Shown here piece by piece: positions 39,023 through 50,223 of a DNA stretch of 64,000 nt. How positions within the stretch are numbered: the stretch's first letter is position 1; each line of letters begins with the position of its first letter. The stretch is taken from the NCBI GenBank assembly GCA_945876755.1, contig CAMCPM010000006.1:54668-118667 (forward strand). The letters are read 5' to 3'. Source of the DNA: an uncultured Clostridia bacterium (GTDB lineage Bacteria; Bacillota; Clostridia; Oscillospirales; Ruminococcaceae). Position numbers and translations under genes: made by a program. The notes under the pieces were generated by a model. The model saw nothing but the letters and a program-made list of their open reading frames with translations. It had not been told where the DNA came from and did no database searches.

Positions 39023-42000
39023 TTATATTTTGTCAATTTTCTTTATGCGGTATTTCTTTTTCCCACCGTAAACTACTTTCAGCTTACGGTTGTTCGGCAT
39101 TATATCGGGAAGTGTTGTAAACAGCAGCAGTCCCGAATTAAATGTACCGGCGAATGAACCGTCTGCCACGCCGCCGCCTGAGGATACATCGTTGATATGC
39201 TCCTTATATATTACGATCGCATATGGCGAAAAGCTTGTACATTTAAACTGGATACACCATACATTATCAATATCCACGACTGCACACGGCAGAACTTCCA
39301 GCCTTTGATCGGAAGATTCTATCCACTCGACCTCAGTGATCTCCTCGACGTCGGGATTGTCATTGATATGCACTACAGTAATATAATCCCGGTATGCTAT
39401 AAGCTTATCCGGTATAGGCATTGTTATCGTCACGCTGTATCCGTCATTCGGGTCAATCTCAATAAGAGTGCCCTCCTTGTAAATGCTGATATCAAACGGA
39501 TAGATTATAAAGCTCTTCAAGCCGTCGGCATAGTGCTTCAGCACATCTTTAACGGCATTTGTCGATTCTTTGTTTGTAGTAAAATAAACGTCAACCGACT
39601 CGTCAAATGCATCATGGTTTGCCTTTGCCGAAATATACTCGCTGTGGGAAATTCCATAAGGCGTCGTACCCTTGACGTTAAGAGTTCTGTCAACATCGGT
39701 CGTTGAGCCTGCTGTTGGAATTGCCGAAACAGCTATTGAATACTCGCCATAGTAGCGCTCGCCGTTTATCGTCTTAAACGGAGCAACCATATATGTGTAT
39801 TTCTGACCGTTTTTCAGACCTGTATGAGAATACTTTGTCTGGCTTGTAACGGTAATTGGTTCAAACTCCATTGTTTTGGTATTATAAAGATAAACCACAT
39901 ATCCCTCTGCTCCGGTCACCTTTGACCACGACAGGTCTATTTGACGGTTTCCTGCCGTAGCTGTAAGGTCTATTGCCGCATTAAGGGAAATTCCTATCGT
40001 TACGGTTATCGACTTGGTAGGGTCGCTGTATGTACGGACACCGTTTACGGTTTTATATGCAACAAGATAGTACGTCCACACATCGCCGTTGGAAAGTCCT
40101 GTATGCTGATATTTGGTTTTGCTAACGTCAAACTGTAATGTTCTTCCGCCTGAATAAGCATAGAGGATATAGCCTTCAGCTCCGTTGGATTTAGACCAGC
40201 TCAGATCGACCATTCCGTCAGTGGTAACGGCGGTGAAATCCTTTGGGGAATCAAGCTTATCGCCTACTATGATAGAAACGGTAACAGACTCCTGGCTGTA
40301 TACCCGTTCGTCGCTGACATCCTTATACGCCACAACGTAATAGCTGTAAGTATCGCCGTTTGCAAGACCGGTATGCGTAAAGCCGGGCTTACTTAGGTCG
40401 ATCTGCTGCCATGAGCCGTTCTGCTTTTTGAAGTTAAGGATATAACCGTGAGCACCGTCAACCTTTGACCAGTCCACCTGTATCATGCCGTCCTTGGTAG
40501 AAAGCTTCAGGTCCTGAGGAATACCAAGTTTTTCACCGACAATAATAGACGCTTCGGCGGTAGGAGCGCTTTCAACTCTCTGATTGAAGCCGTTATCGAC
40601 TATTTTATATGCAATTACCTTATATGTATATTCATCACCGTTTTTCAGCGGCTTATGAGTATATCCGGGTTTGCTGAGACCCTCAAAGCACTTCCACTCT
40701 CCGCTGCCGCGGCGGTAATAAAGGTCATAGCCGTCAGCGTCTTTTACTGATGACCAGTTTATCTTAACCAAACCGTCCTGAGTGGAAAGTTCAAGATCCA
40801 AAGGAGTGCTGAGTTCACTTCCGACTGTAACTATTCTTGCATCACTGAAGTTACTGAACAGCTTTGTAGGGTCTTCCGCATTATCGGAAGCAACGTTAGT
40901 ATATGCCTTGACACGGTACGAATACTGATCGCCGTTCATAAGGTTTTCAATAGTGTACTTTGTTACGTCGCCTACGTCGATATATCCGCAGTCGCCAAGT
41001 CCTGAGGTTGAATTATCATAATTTTTCAGCTTTTCAATATAAATTCTGTAACCGCTTGCATTGGGAACTTTTTTCCACTCCAGCGTAACCTTTCCGTCCA
41101 CTGTACTTACGACCAGATTGCTTGGCTGACCAAGAACTGCATTTATCATTCCCATAGTGGAAGAAACCGGACCGTATAATTTCTTTACTCCGCTTCTGTC
41201 GGCATCAACATACGGGAACACATAATAATAATATGGTTTGTCATTTACAAGCGGATTGCGCTTTGCGTCATATTTATCGGTATATGTATTATTTTTGCTC
41301 GGACTCAGCTGCTTAGCTTTTCCCTGAGCCTCCATGTCCATAATATACTTATAGAACATCCACGAGTTTGTTTCGTCATCATAATAAACAGGGTTTCCAT
41401 TTGCGTCTAAAATCGAAGTAATGTCGGTTTCCTTAAACTCTGTTTCGCTTCTGAAAAGATAATATCCGTCAATATTGCTGTTTCTCGGTTCTTTCCACTC
41501 GACCTCAAGGGTATCCTTTTCGTTAGAAATAACTGCAAAGTCTATGACCTTTGCGGGAGGAAGCGGAATACTGAGCGTATCCGGTCTGTTGGTATGATCG
41601 CCGCTGTCGATAATTCCGTCTCTGCCCTCAACATAATCCGTACCACCGAACATATCGGTATATGCTTTTACATAGTATTCATAAATACTTCCGAATTTAA
41701 TATCGTTATCGCTGTATTCGATTATATCTGTGCCGTTTACCCTGTGGCTTTCGGCAGAGAAAGGCGAACCGACCATTTCATATTCGCTTTGACTGTTTCC
41801 GGAATAATCAATTCTCTTGCGGTATACTACATAACCGTAAGGCAGATCTCCCCTAATATTGTCTCTTGCGTCATGGTTCCAGGTAAGGCTCACGGCGTTG
41901 CCTGTATACTTGATATCAACAAGGCTTACCTTTCCGATAGAGCCGTTGGGCGTTCCGCCTTTTGAAACCGTTGACTGTCCAAGTTCCTGATTGCTGCCCT

Positions 42001-42709
42001 TTACCACATATATTTTTTCGCCTGTTGCCGGGTCTGTAACCGGGTTGCCTTCCTGGTCAACATCAACCACATATGTGTTAAGATTGGTATACGGTATAAC
42101 AAAAAACTTATAATTTGTATTATCAAGAAGCCCTGAAAACATATACGTTGTTGTTTTACAGGTTTCCGTTACAATTGTTGATTCGCCGTCAATGATATAT
42201 CCGACACGGTATGTAAAGTTGCTTACTCCGACATTTTCGGCAGGGTGAGTCCATGTAAGCTTTGCGCAGCGGTTTGCAAAAATCGGGTCATTTATGGACT
42301 CGACAACAAGCGCTTTGGCTTTTTCATAATCTTCTTTCAGATAATAATATCCGTCCTTGCCTGTAACAGGAACATAGTCCGAGTCAGCCGCAAAAACTTC
42401 CAGATCCAGCTCAGGAACTACCATCATCACAAACGAAGCCGCCAGCACTGCCGAGAGAAGCCTTCCCCAAAACGGCTTTTTAACATATACGATATCGTCC
42501 TGTCTGCGTGTGCGTATCTTCTCTTCCCATTTCATTCCGAGAAAGTTTCCGTGCTTGTCCGAAAGCGCCATATCGACTGTACACAGTACAGCATACCACA
42601 GCTTCACGAACAGCTCCGCCGTTACGCAAGGAAGCCACAAAAGCTTATTTTTTTCACGTTTTGTACGCAGTTTGCGCAGTATTTCCTTTTTGGTATTAAA
42701 ATTCAGCAT
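39023..42709 (-). CDS. Large fibronectin type III repeat surface protein
   Basis: A 1228-residue exported protein. The first about 78 residues are basic and unusual (LLWLPCVTAELFVKLWYAVLC), then a hydrophobic helix (GRLLSAVLAASFVMMVV, about 82-98) and a possible signal cleavage near VFAADS. The middle holds about eight or more FN3 domains with the recurring pattern VDLSWSKVTGAEGYVVYLY ... YSHTGLKNGQKYTYMV. The last about 200 residues are a different beta domain (FKCTSFSPYAIVIYKE). No LPxTG or dockerin was seen and the C-terminus is basic. GGAGG precedes the ATG at 42709. It is probably an adhesion or scaffold protein. Confidence 0.82.
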   Translation of the reverse strand: MLNFNTKKEILRKLRTKREKNKLLWLPCVTAELFVKLWYAVLCTVDMALSDKHGNFLGMKWEEKIRTRRQDDIVYVKKPFWGRLLSAVLAASFVMMVVPELDLEVFAADSDYVPVTGKDGYYYLKEDYEKAKALVVESINDPIFANRCAKLTWTHPAENVGVSNFTYRVGYIIDGESTIVTETCKTTTYMFSGLLDNTNYKFFVIPYTNLNTYVVDVDQEGNPVTDPATGEKIYVVKGSNQELGQSTVSKGGTPNGSIGKVSLVDIKYTGNAVSLTWNHDARDNIRGDLPYGYVVYRKRIDYSGNSQSEYEMVGSPFSAESHRVNGTDIIEYSDNDIKFGSIYEYYVKAYTDMFGGTDYVEGRDGIIDSGDHTNRPDTLSIPLPPAKVIDFAVISNEKDTLEVEWKEPRNSNIDGYYLFRSETEFKETDITSILDANGNPVYYDDETNSWMFYKYIMDMEAQGKAKQLSPSKNNTYTDKYDAKRNPLVNDKPYYYYVFPYVDADRSGVKKLYGPVSSTMGMINAVLGQPSNLVVSTVDGKVTLEWKKVPNASGYRIYIEKLKNYDNSTSGLGDCGYIDVGDVTKYTIENLMNGDQYSYRVKAYTNVASDNAEDPTKLFSNFSDARIVTVGSELSTPLDLELSTQDGLVKINWSSVKDADGYDLYYRRGSGEWKCFEGLSKPGYTHKPLKNGDEYTYKVIAYKIVDNGFNQRVESAPTAEASIIVGEKLGIPQDLKLSTKDGMIQVDWSKVDGAHGYILNFKKQNGSWQQIDLSKPGFTHTGLANGDTYSYYVVAYKDVSDERVYSQESVTVSIIVGDKLDSPKDFTAVTTDGMVDLSWSKSNGAEGYILYAYSGGRTLQFDVSKTKYQHTGLSNGDVWTYYLVAYKTVNGVRTYSDPTKSITVTIGISLNAAIDLTATAGNRQIDLSWSKVTGAEGYVVYLYNTKTMEFEPITVTSQTKYSHTGLKNGQKYTYMVAPFKTINGERYYGEYSIAVSAIPTAGSTTDVDRTLNVKGTTPYGISHSEYISAKANHDAFDESVDVYFTTNKESTNAVKDVLKHYADGLKSFIIYPFDISIYKEGTLIEIDPNDGYSVTITMPIPDKLIAYRDYITVVHINDNPDVEEITEVEWIESSDQRLEVLPCAVVDIDNVWCIQFKCTSFSPYAIVIYKEHINDVSSGGGVADGSFAGTFNSGLLLFTTLPDIMPNNRKLKVVYGGKKKYRIKKIDKI

Positions 42710-42878
42710 AAATACCTCCGATTATTGTAAAACGGGATATTTTTATACCCGCAAAATATTTCAGCCGACAATTATCCATTCTTCATAATAATACCATATT
42801 TTCGCCCAAAAGTAAAGCGGTTTTTCCGTACAATTTTGCACAAAATTATACATCATTCATAAATAAATTGTATAAAAA

Positions 42879-43052
42879 TCACATCTGATGCCTTACCACG
42901 CCGTATTCGTCGTCAAGGCGGTAATACGGACAATCGTAGTTTGAGCCGCTTAAAAAGCGTCCCATTTCGTCCTCGTCAAGATTCACCATGCATACATAGC
43001 ACTCGTAATCCTCGTCGTAGACATAGTTTGTACAGCTTTCACAGTTTGTCAT
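42879..43052 (-). CDS. Small cysteine-rich protein (DUF6472-like)
   Basis: A 57-residue protein, MTNCESCTNYVYDEDYECYVCMVNLDEDEMGRF..., with two early CxxC-type pairs and a later Cys (NYDCPYY), probably binding zinc. It resembles the small family I know as DUF6472, from memory only. ATG 43052 has a GAAAGGAAA site; a TTG at 43070 overlaps that site. It starts 14 bases after sfsA. Confidence 0.8.
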   Translation of the reverse strand: MTNCESCTNYVYDEDYECYVCMVNLDEDEMGRFLSGSNYDCPYYRLDDEYGVVRHQM

Positions 43053-43066
43053 TGTTAGGTTTCCTT

Positions 43067-43738
43067 TCAAAGCTTTATTTCAACGGGTTTATTTATTACC
43101 ATGCTTTCGGGCGTGACTATGCAGTCGTATGCAAGAATTTTCACACCCTGCTCCGAAGCGGATTTCAGTGTGTCCGAAAATTTCGGGTCCGTAACACGGT
43201 TTGGAGTAAAATATTTTACTTCGTTCATCTGTATAACAAAAAGCAGGTACGCTTCATAGCCCTCGTCCAGACATTTTATAAGCTCGGCGACGTGCTTTGC
43301 TCCCCGTTCGGTGGGCGCGTCCGGAAACATTACTATACCATCGTTTTCAAGGGTAACTCCCTTTACTTCAAGTAAAATTTTTCTGCCGTCCTCTTCAATA
43401 TAAAAATCAAAGCGTGAATTGCCGTACTTATACTCCGCACGGAGCTTGCCATCGGGAAAAAGCTTAGGAAGAAATTCTGCGGCGGCAAGGTTCGGCGCAT
43501 AGCTGTCCATATTTATAAGACGTTTCCCCTTTTCAACCGCCACAAGGTCAAAAAGAGTCTTTCTTGCGGGATTTTCGGCACGTTCAAGATAAACCGTACA
43601 CCCCTCTGTGAGAAGCTCTCTGCACCGCCCCGTATTTTTCACATGACATTTTTCAATGCGTCCGTCAACTTCGGCATAAGCTATAAATCTGTTGGGACGG
43701 GAAAGAAATTTTCCTTTTGAAATTCTTTTGTAATTCAT
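43067..43738 (-). CDS. sfsA: Sugar fermentation stimulation protein homologue SfsA
   Basis: A 223-residue protein with the SfsA signature: LSRPNRFIAYAEVDGRIEKCHVKNTGRC at the N-terminus (OB-like nucleic-acid-binding), then the nuclease-like core SRFDFYIEE and ILLEVKGVTLENDGIVMFPDAPTERGAKHV. E. coli SfsA binds DNA and influences sugar genes; its enzymatic role is unproven. It leads a short leftward unit with the small cysteine-rich gene. Confidence 0.95.
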   Translation of the reverse strand: MNYKRISKGKFLSRPNRFIAYAEVDGRIEKCHVKNTGRCRELLTEGCTVYLERAENPARKTLFDLVAVEKGKRLINMDSYAPNLAAAEFLPKLFPDGKLRAEYKYGNSRFDFYIEEDGRKILLEVKGVTLENDGIVMFPDAPTERGAKHVAELIKCLDEGYEAYLLFVIQMNEVKYFTPNRVTDPKFSDTLKSASEQGVKILAYDCIVTPESMVINKPVEIKL

Positions 43739-43890
43739 ATACCTGCTCCGGAATCATTCATATTTTTAATGATATCAGACTAACACATTAACTGCCTGTT
43801 GTCAATAGTACCCCTTTCATAAACCGCATATTTTATACATATACATATAATTATACTCGGACCAGACATTTGCAAATTTAACAAAATGTA

Positions 43891-43919
43891 TAGACAGCCA
43901 AACTTATTTGTGCTATACT
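43891..43919 (+). promoter_or_regulatory. Probable promoter of the CDF transporter gene
   Basis: TAGACA (43891-43896), 17 bases, TATACT (43914-43919). Confidence 0.55.
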
Positions 43920-43967
43920 GAGAATACTCGGCAATTTATTTGCCAATATTTTTTTGGAAGTGACCTT

Positions 43968-45140
43968 ATGATAAAACTGCTTACAAAAACCTTTATAAAG
44001 GACAGTGAAAACACCTCTGATAAAACCGTACGTCAGAACTACTGCGTTCTTGGCGGTATTCTGGGAGCAATTTGCAACCTTTTTCTATTCGGACTCAAGC
44101 TTGTCATCGGTACACTTATGAACAGTATCGCCATTACCTCGGACGCTTTCAATAACCTTTCCGATATGGGAAGCTGCGTTGTTGCCGTTATCGGAGCAAA
44201 AATGGCGAACCGTCTTCCCGACCGTGAGCATCCTTTCGGTCACGGCAGATTTGAGTACATATCATCGCTCATTGTTTCATTTATTATTATGCTCGTCGGC
44301 TTTGAGCTTTTCAAAAGCGGCGTTGATAAGATAATCCACCCCGAAGAGCTCAATTTCAGCATTGTAATGACAATAATTCTCGCAGCTTCCGTGCTTGTAA
44401 AGCTCTGGATGTATTTCTGCTACAGCTTCATTGCAAAGAAGATAAATTCCTCCGTTATGAAGGCGACCGCACAGGACAGCGTAAACGACGTTATTTCCAC
44501 AAGCGCAGTAATTGCCGCAACCGTTATCGGCTGCTTTCTGCCCTTCCGTATCGACGGCTTTATCGGCGTAATAGTTTCAATTCTTATCATGTACAGCGGT
44601 ATAAAGCTTGCAAAGGAGACTATCGACCTGCTGCTGGGTACTCCGCCGTCCCGTGAAACCATAAACTCGATTGCTGGAATCGTTATGTCAAATGAAGAAA
44701 TTGTCGGTATGCACGACCTTATCGTTCACGACTACGGTCCGGGAAGAGTTTTCGCTTCGGTACACGCAGAAGTCCCCGACCATGCGGATATGGTACATAT
44801 ACACGAAATAATTGACGAGACCGAGCGGAAGATACTGCTTGAAACGGGTATCCAGACGGTCATCCACACTGACCCGATTACCGTAAACAACGAGTACGTT
44901 GACAACCTCAAAGCTATGGTAAAGCAGTGCGTTGCGGCTTCAGACCCCACCTGCACTATCCATGATTTCAGGATAACAGACGGCGAAAACCGCATAAACA
45001 TTATTTTTGATATGGTCATAAGCAGCACTCACAAGCCTGCCGAACGTGAAAAGATCGTTGAAGCGGTCAAGGAGCGCATACGCCGCGAGGACGAAAGATT
45101 CTTCCCCGTTATAACCGTTGACGAGGCTTTCCATGACTGA
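43968..45140 (+). CDS. Cation diffusion facilitator (CDF) metal transporter
   Basis: A 390-residue inner-membrane metal/proton antiporter. Six helices carry the metal site AITSDAFNNLSDMGS in helix 2 and the HPFGHGRFEYISSL motif, with KATAQDSVNDVISTSAV in helix 5. A cytoplasmic dimerisation domain follows (HDLIVHDYGPGRVFASVHAEVP). The family exports Zn, Mn, Fe or Cd; the site pattern does not settle which. ATG 43968 has GGAAG upstream. It overlaps the next gene by 8 bases. Confidence 0.92.
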   Translation: MIKLLTKTFIKDSENTSDKTVRQNYCVLGGILGAICNLFLFGLKLVIGTLMNSIAITSDAFNNLSDMGSCVVAVIGAKMANRLPDREHPFGHGRFEYISSLIVSFIIMLVGFELFKSGVDKIIHPEELNFSIVMTIILAASVLVKLWMYFCYSFIAKKINSSVMKATAQDSVNDVISTSAVIAATVIGCFLPFRIDGFIGVIVSILIMYSGIKLAKETIDLLLGTPPSRETINSIAGIVMSNEEIVGMHDLIVHDYGPGRVFASVHAEVPDHADMVHIHEIIDETERKILLETGIQTVIHTDPITVNNEYVDNLKAMVKQCVAASDPTCTIHDFRITDGENRINIIFDMVISSTHKPAEREKIVEAVKERIRREDERFFPVITVDEAFHD

Positions 45141-45846
45141 TATAAGGACGCTCGTCTGCGGAAACAGAGAGATAAAATGGGTGCTGACCCGAAAAAAAGT
45201 CAAAAATATCAATCTGCGCATAAAGCCCGACGGAATAGTTTATATAAGCGCCAATACACGGGTAACAATAAAGTATATTGAGAACTTTATAAGAGAAAAA
45301 TCGGATTTTATCTTTTCTGTGCTTGACAGGTTTTCCGAACGTGAAAAAGAACCAGTGCTTCCGAAAAAGGATACTTTCTTCCAAAACGGCGATACCCTGC
45401 GCTACTTCGGGGAGAACTATACTCTTAATATAGAGATATCATCAAAGGAAAGCGTGTTTTTAAGCGGCAGAGAAATGGTCGTCCGTGCAAAATCGGAGGA
45501 ACATACGGGAAAGCTTCTGGAGAAATTTTACACGGAGGAGACCCGCAAGCTGTTTGAGTCCCTTAACAGCAGGACGTATGAAATGTTTCTTGCCAAAGGA
45601 TATAACGTACCGAAAGCAGCTTTACAGATACGGGAAATGCGCTCCCGATGGGGAAGCTGCCATATCTCCGACGGAAAAATCGTTATGAACAGTCGTCTTG
45701 CGCTTTACCCCGAAATGTGCGCATCTTACGTTTTTATTCACGAATACGCACATTTTATCGTTCCAAACCACAGCAAGGCGTTTTATTCTGTCGTCTACAG
45801 ACTCATGCCCGACTATAAAATATGCGTTAGTATTCTGAAAAACTGA
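45133..45846 (+). CDS. YgjP-like (M48-type) metallopeptidase
   Basis: A 237-residue cytosolic protein of the YgjP/SprT-like peptidase family. The zinc motif HEYAHFIVPNHSKAF has the HExxH pair and the downstream His. QIREMRSRWGSCHISDGKIVMNSRLAL is the conserved stretch before it. Substrate unknown. ATG 45133 overlaps the end of the CDF gene and has GAGG 8 bases upstream; an earlier TTG at 45118 is possible. Confidence 0.88.
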   Translation: MTDIRTLVCGNREIKWVLTRKKVKNINLRIKPDGIVYISANTRVTIKYIENFIREKSDFIFSVLDRFSEREKEPVLPKKDTFFQNGDTLRYFGENYTLNIEISSKESVFLSGREMVVRAKSEEHTGKLLEKFYTEETRKLFESLNSRTYEMFLAKGYNVPKAALQIREMRSRWGSCHISDGKIVMNSRLALYPEMCASYVFIHEYAHFIVPNHSKAFYSVVYRLMPDYKICVSILKN

Positions 45847-45858
45847 ATTGATTTAATC

Positions 45859-45935
45859 GGCTGAATCACAGAATTTTTTGAAATATATCAAAAAGAATAT
45901 TTCAAAAAATTCGGGCAATTCAGCTTTTTTATGTT
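45859..45935 (+). terminator. Terminator after the YgjP gene
   Basis: Nested stems GCTGAAT/ATTCAGC and GAATTTTTTGAAATAT/ATATTTCAAAAAATTC followed by TTTTTT. Confidence 0.75.
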
Positions 45936-45961
45936 TTTTTTGGATTTTTTTCAAAAAACTC

Positions 45962-45990
45962 TTGCAAAATCTGAAATAATGTTGTATACT
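45962..45990 (+). promoter_or_regulatory. gdhA promoter
   Basis: TTGCAA (45962-45967), 17 bases, TATACT (45985-45990); GGGAGG ribosome site before the ATG. Confidence 0.7.
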
Positions 45991-46066
45991 TATTTTTGTA
46001 CGGCACAGGTGTACGGATATTGAACCGTATCGCCGAAAATTTTACATTTTTATAGGGAGGATTTAA

Positions 46067-47422
<1,356 letters not shown>

Positions 47423-47444
47423 TTTCCCCGTTCAGCATAATTAA

Positions 47445-47497
47445 AAAGGCTGCTGCAGAGGTACATAAATTAGTACCCTGCGGCAGCCTTTCTTTTA
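47445..47497. terminator. Terminator between gdhA and cadA
   Basis: Stem AGGCTGCTGCAG-GGTAC with GTACC-CTGCGGCAGCCT and a T-rich tail, between convergent genes. Confidence 0.85.
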
Positions 47498-49579
47498 TAT
47501 TTTTCTTGCTCTCATAGCGTTTACAACTGCTATCAGGCATACGCCTACGTCTGCAAAAACAGCAGACCACATAGTCGCAATACCGACTGCGGCAAGTATC
47601 AGAACTGCTGCCTTTACCGCAAGAGAGAATACGATATTCTGTATCACTATCCTCTTGGTCTTTCGGGAAATTTTTATGGCTTCAATAAGCTTTGAAGGCT
47701 CGTCGTTCATTATGACTGCGTCGGCGGCTTCTATTGCGGCGTCTGAGCCGATTCCGCCCATTGCAACGCCTGCATCTGCACGCATAAGTACAGGTGCGTC
47801 GTTTATTCCGTCGCCCACAAAAACAGTCTTGCGCTTGCCGCTGTTTTTTATTATCTCTTCAACAGCTGCTACTTTTCCGTCGGGCAGAAGCTCTGCGTGC
47901 CACTCGTCAAGTCCCAGCTTCTTTGCGGTGATTTCTGCGGCGGCACGTCTGTCGCCCGTAAGCATAACAGTTTTGATTCCGTATCTTTTCAGCTCCGAAA
48001 CAGCTTTTTCTGCATCCGACTTAACGCTGTCGGAAATCTCTATAACGCCTGCATAGACACCGTTTTCGGCAATAAATATCAGCGTTCCGGCAGACTCAAT
48101 TTCAGGAATGTTATTTATACTGTTTTCTTCCATAAGCTTTCGGCTGCCTGCAAGAATAGTCCGCCCTGAGATTATTGCCTTTACTCCTCTGCCTGCAATT
48201 TCGGTGATATCCGCTTTTTCTGGAACGCCCTCAAAGCCACGCATTACCGCCATTGCCGCAGGATGGTTTGAACCCTGTTCGGCTGCTGCCGCAATAGCGA
48301 GAAGCTCTTTTTCGGTACGGTTTTCCGCAGGAATTATTCTTGTAATTTCAAAGGTCCCGTCTGTGAGAGTACCCGTCTTGTCAAAGACAACAGTTCCGCA
48401 TTCTGCAAGCTGTTCCATGGCTATTCCGCCCTTGATAAGTATCCCTCTTGCCGAAGCGCCGCCTATTCCTCCGAAGAAGCTTAGCGGTACGGATATTACC
48501 AAAGCGCACGGACAGGACACTACAAGAAACGACAGTGCGCTGTAAATGTATTTCGTATCAAATCCGCTGACCAGCGAAGGAACTGCCGCAAGCAGCAGCG
48601 CTGCAATTACAACGCAGGGAGTATACCAGCGTGCAAAACGGGTAATGAACTGTTCCGATTTCGCTTTTTTGGCGGAAGCATTTTCCACAAGCTCCAGAAT
48701 TTTCGTAACGGTGGACTCGCCGAATTTCTTCGTTACCCTCGCTTCAATAACTCCCGTAAGATTTACGCAGCCGCCCATTAAGCTTTCACCCTCACCTGCC
48801 TGACGGGGTACGCTTTCGCCCGTAAGGGCAGAAGTATCGACAGAGGTCTTACCGCTTGTTACAACGCAGTCAAGAGGAATTTTTTCTCCCGGCTTTACAA
48901 CGATGATATCGTCTATCTCAACCAGCTCCGGAGCAGCCTGCTCAACGGTACCGTTACGCTTTACAAAGGCAACGTCGGGACGGATATCCATAAGTGAAGC
49001 TATGCTTTTTCTTGAACGTCTCACTGCATAGCCTTGGAACATTTCTCCAAGCTGATATAATATCATTACCGCCGCACCTTCGGGATACTCACCTATACAA
49101 AATGCGCCGAGAGTCGCTATCGTCATAAGAAAGCACTCGTCAAAGGGTCTGCCTTTTATAATATTCTTTCCTGCCGTGATAATCACGTCCAGCCCGACAA
49201 TAAAGTATGCCGCAAGGAATATCCACATGGTATATGATTTATCATGCAGGAACATTCCTGCCGCAAAAATCACCGAGGCGGCGATAATTCTTGCAATGCT
49301 CATTTTTAAATCTGACGGGTCATCGTTATCCTCGGATGCTGAAACCGCCGCACCGTTTTCGAGCAGAACGACCTCCACGTCCGGTTCAAGAGACGCAGTT
49401 ATTCTTGATACCTCTTTAAAAACCGTCTCGCTGCTTTCCTTTGCAATATCAAGCGAGAGCTTCTTTGCCATAAAATTCATTTCCGCTTTCTTTACAAGCG
49501 GATGCTTTTCGCTTTCCGCACGAATTTTTTCCGCACAGTTGGGACAATCAAGTCCTTTCATATACAATGTTATCTGCAT
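47495..49579 (-). CDS. cadA: Heavy-metal P-type ATPase (Cd/Zn/Pb exporter type)
   Basis: A 694-residue P1B pump. An N-terminal metal-binding domain has GLDCPNCAEKI. The membrane metal site is SCPCALVIS, and all catalytic motifs are intact: TGES, FDKTGTLTDG, SNHPAAMAV and GDGINDAPVL. The CPC motif with a late Asp-containing helix suits Zn/Cd/Pb export (ZntA/CadA). The dedicated ArsR-type regulator lies 61 bases upstream, which supports metal-induced expression. It is a useful local contrast to the degenerate homologue at 35525. Confidence 0.92.
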   Translation of the reverse strand: MQITLYMKGLDCPNCAEKIRAESEKHPLVKKAEMNFMAKKLSLDIAKESSETVFKEVSRITASLEPDVEVVLLENGAAVSASEDNDDPSDLKMSIARIIAASVIFAAGMFLHDKSYTMWIFLAAYFIVGLDVIITAGKNIIKGRPFDECFLMTIATLGAFCIGEYPEGAAVMILYQLGEMFQGYAVRRSRKSIASLMDIRPDVAFVKRNGTVEQAAPELVEIDDIIVVKPGEKIPLDCVVTSGKTSVDTSALTGESVPRQAGEGESLMGGCVNLTGVIEARVTKKFGESTVTKILELVENASAKKAKSEQFITRFARWYTPCVVIAALLLAAVPSLVSGFDTKYIYSALSFLVVSCPCALVISVPLSFFGGIGGASARGILIKGGIAMEQLAECGTVVFDKTGTLTDGTFEITRIIPAENRTEKELLAIAAAAEQGSNHPAAMAVMRGFEGVPEKADITEIAGRGVKAIISGRTILAGSRKLMEENSINNIPEIESAGTLIFIAENGVYAGVIEISDSVKSDAEKAVSELKRYGIKTVMLTGDRRAAAEITAKKLGLDEWHAELLPDGKVAAVEEIIKNSGKRKTVFVGDGINDAPVLMRADAGVAMGGIGSDAAIEAADAVIMNDEPSKLIEAIKISRKTKRIVIQNIVFSLAVKAAVLILAAVGIATMWSAVFADVGVCLIAVVNAMRARKI

Positions 49580-49640
49580 AATAATTTTACCTCTATATCT
49601 TTTTCATTACTGCAAAGCCTATCGACATAAGACCGTTATG

Positions 49641-50009
49641 TTACTCCATAATATGCTCGAACGCCTGATTGAAAATAGTCTGGATATGGTCGTCGGCAAG
49701 CGAGTAATAAACCGTTTTGCCGTCACGGCGGTATTTTACAAGTCTTGCCTGTTTCAGTACCCGAAGCTGATGTGATATCGCCGACTGGGTCATACCAAGC
49801 ACATCCGCAATGTCGCACACGCACATTTCGCTTTCAAACAGCGCACAGATGATGCGCACTCTTGTTGAATCGCCGAACACCTTGAAAAGCTCCGCCACGT
49901 CGTAAAGGAGCTCATCGTCGGGAAGCTTGTCTGCTACTGCTTTTACAACTTCCGGATGAACTTTATCCTCACAGCATATTTCCACGGTATTTTCATTGTT
50001 TGCGCTCAT
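49641..50009 (-). CDS. ArsR/SmtB-family metal-sensing repressor (CadC-like)
   Basis: A 122-residue winged-helix repressor. ELFKVFGDSTRVRIICALFESEMCVCDIADVLGMTQSAISHQLRVLKQARLVKYRRDGKTVYYSL is the DNA-binding core. The CVC pair in the alpha-3 region and the N-terminal EICCED cysteines match Cd/Pb-sensing CadC-type proteins; the C-terminal DDHIQTIFNQAFEHIME may hold the zinc site. It is co-directional with cadA. Metal binding should release it from the operator upstream. Confidence 0.93.
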   Translation of the reverse strand: MSANNENTVEICCEDKVHPEVVKAVADKLPDDELLYDVAELFKVFGDSTRVRIICALFESEMCVCDIADVLGMTQSAISHQLRVLKQARLVKYRRDGKTVYYSLADDHIQTIFNQAFEHIME

Positions 50010-50031
50010 AATAACCGTCCTTTCATTTTAT

Positions 50032-50060
50032 CATATGAATTATTGTTCATATGTATTATA
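50032..50060 (-). promoter_or_regulatory. SmtB/CadC-type operator and -10 box
   Basis: Perfect inverted repeat CATATGAA (50032-50039) and TTCATATG (50046-50053) with a 6-base centre, matching the ATGAA-N-TTCAT pattern of ArsR/SmtB operators. A leftward TATAAT lies just upstream (50060-50055), so bound repressor would cover the start point. No convincing -35 was found. Confidence 0.7.
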
Positions 50061-50223
50061 ATTCATTTAACCAATTATTAATACAGATTTTTTGTAAATA
50101 TAATATGTATAAAGTGTAAAAGCTAACGCAGAACAAGCAAATTACAAATTATTAAATATATAGAAATATTTTTGTGCTATCATTATACTGAAAAATTGTA
50201 ATTGTACGGAGGTGATTCGGCAA

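Noticed and set aside
39960..41150. CRISPR or tandem DNA repeat in the FN3 gene
   Set aside because: The similarity is at the protein-domain level (FN3 units of about 90 codons), not short identical repeats; no CRISPR array was seen anywhere.
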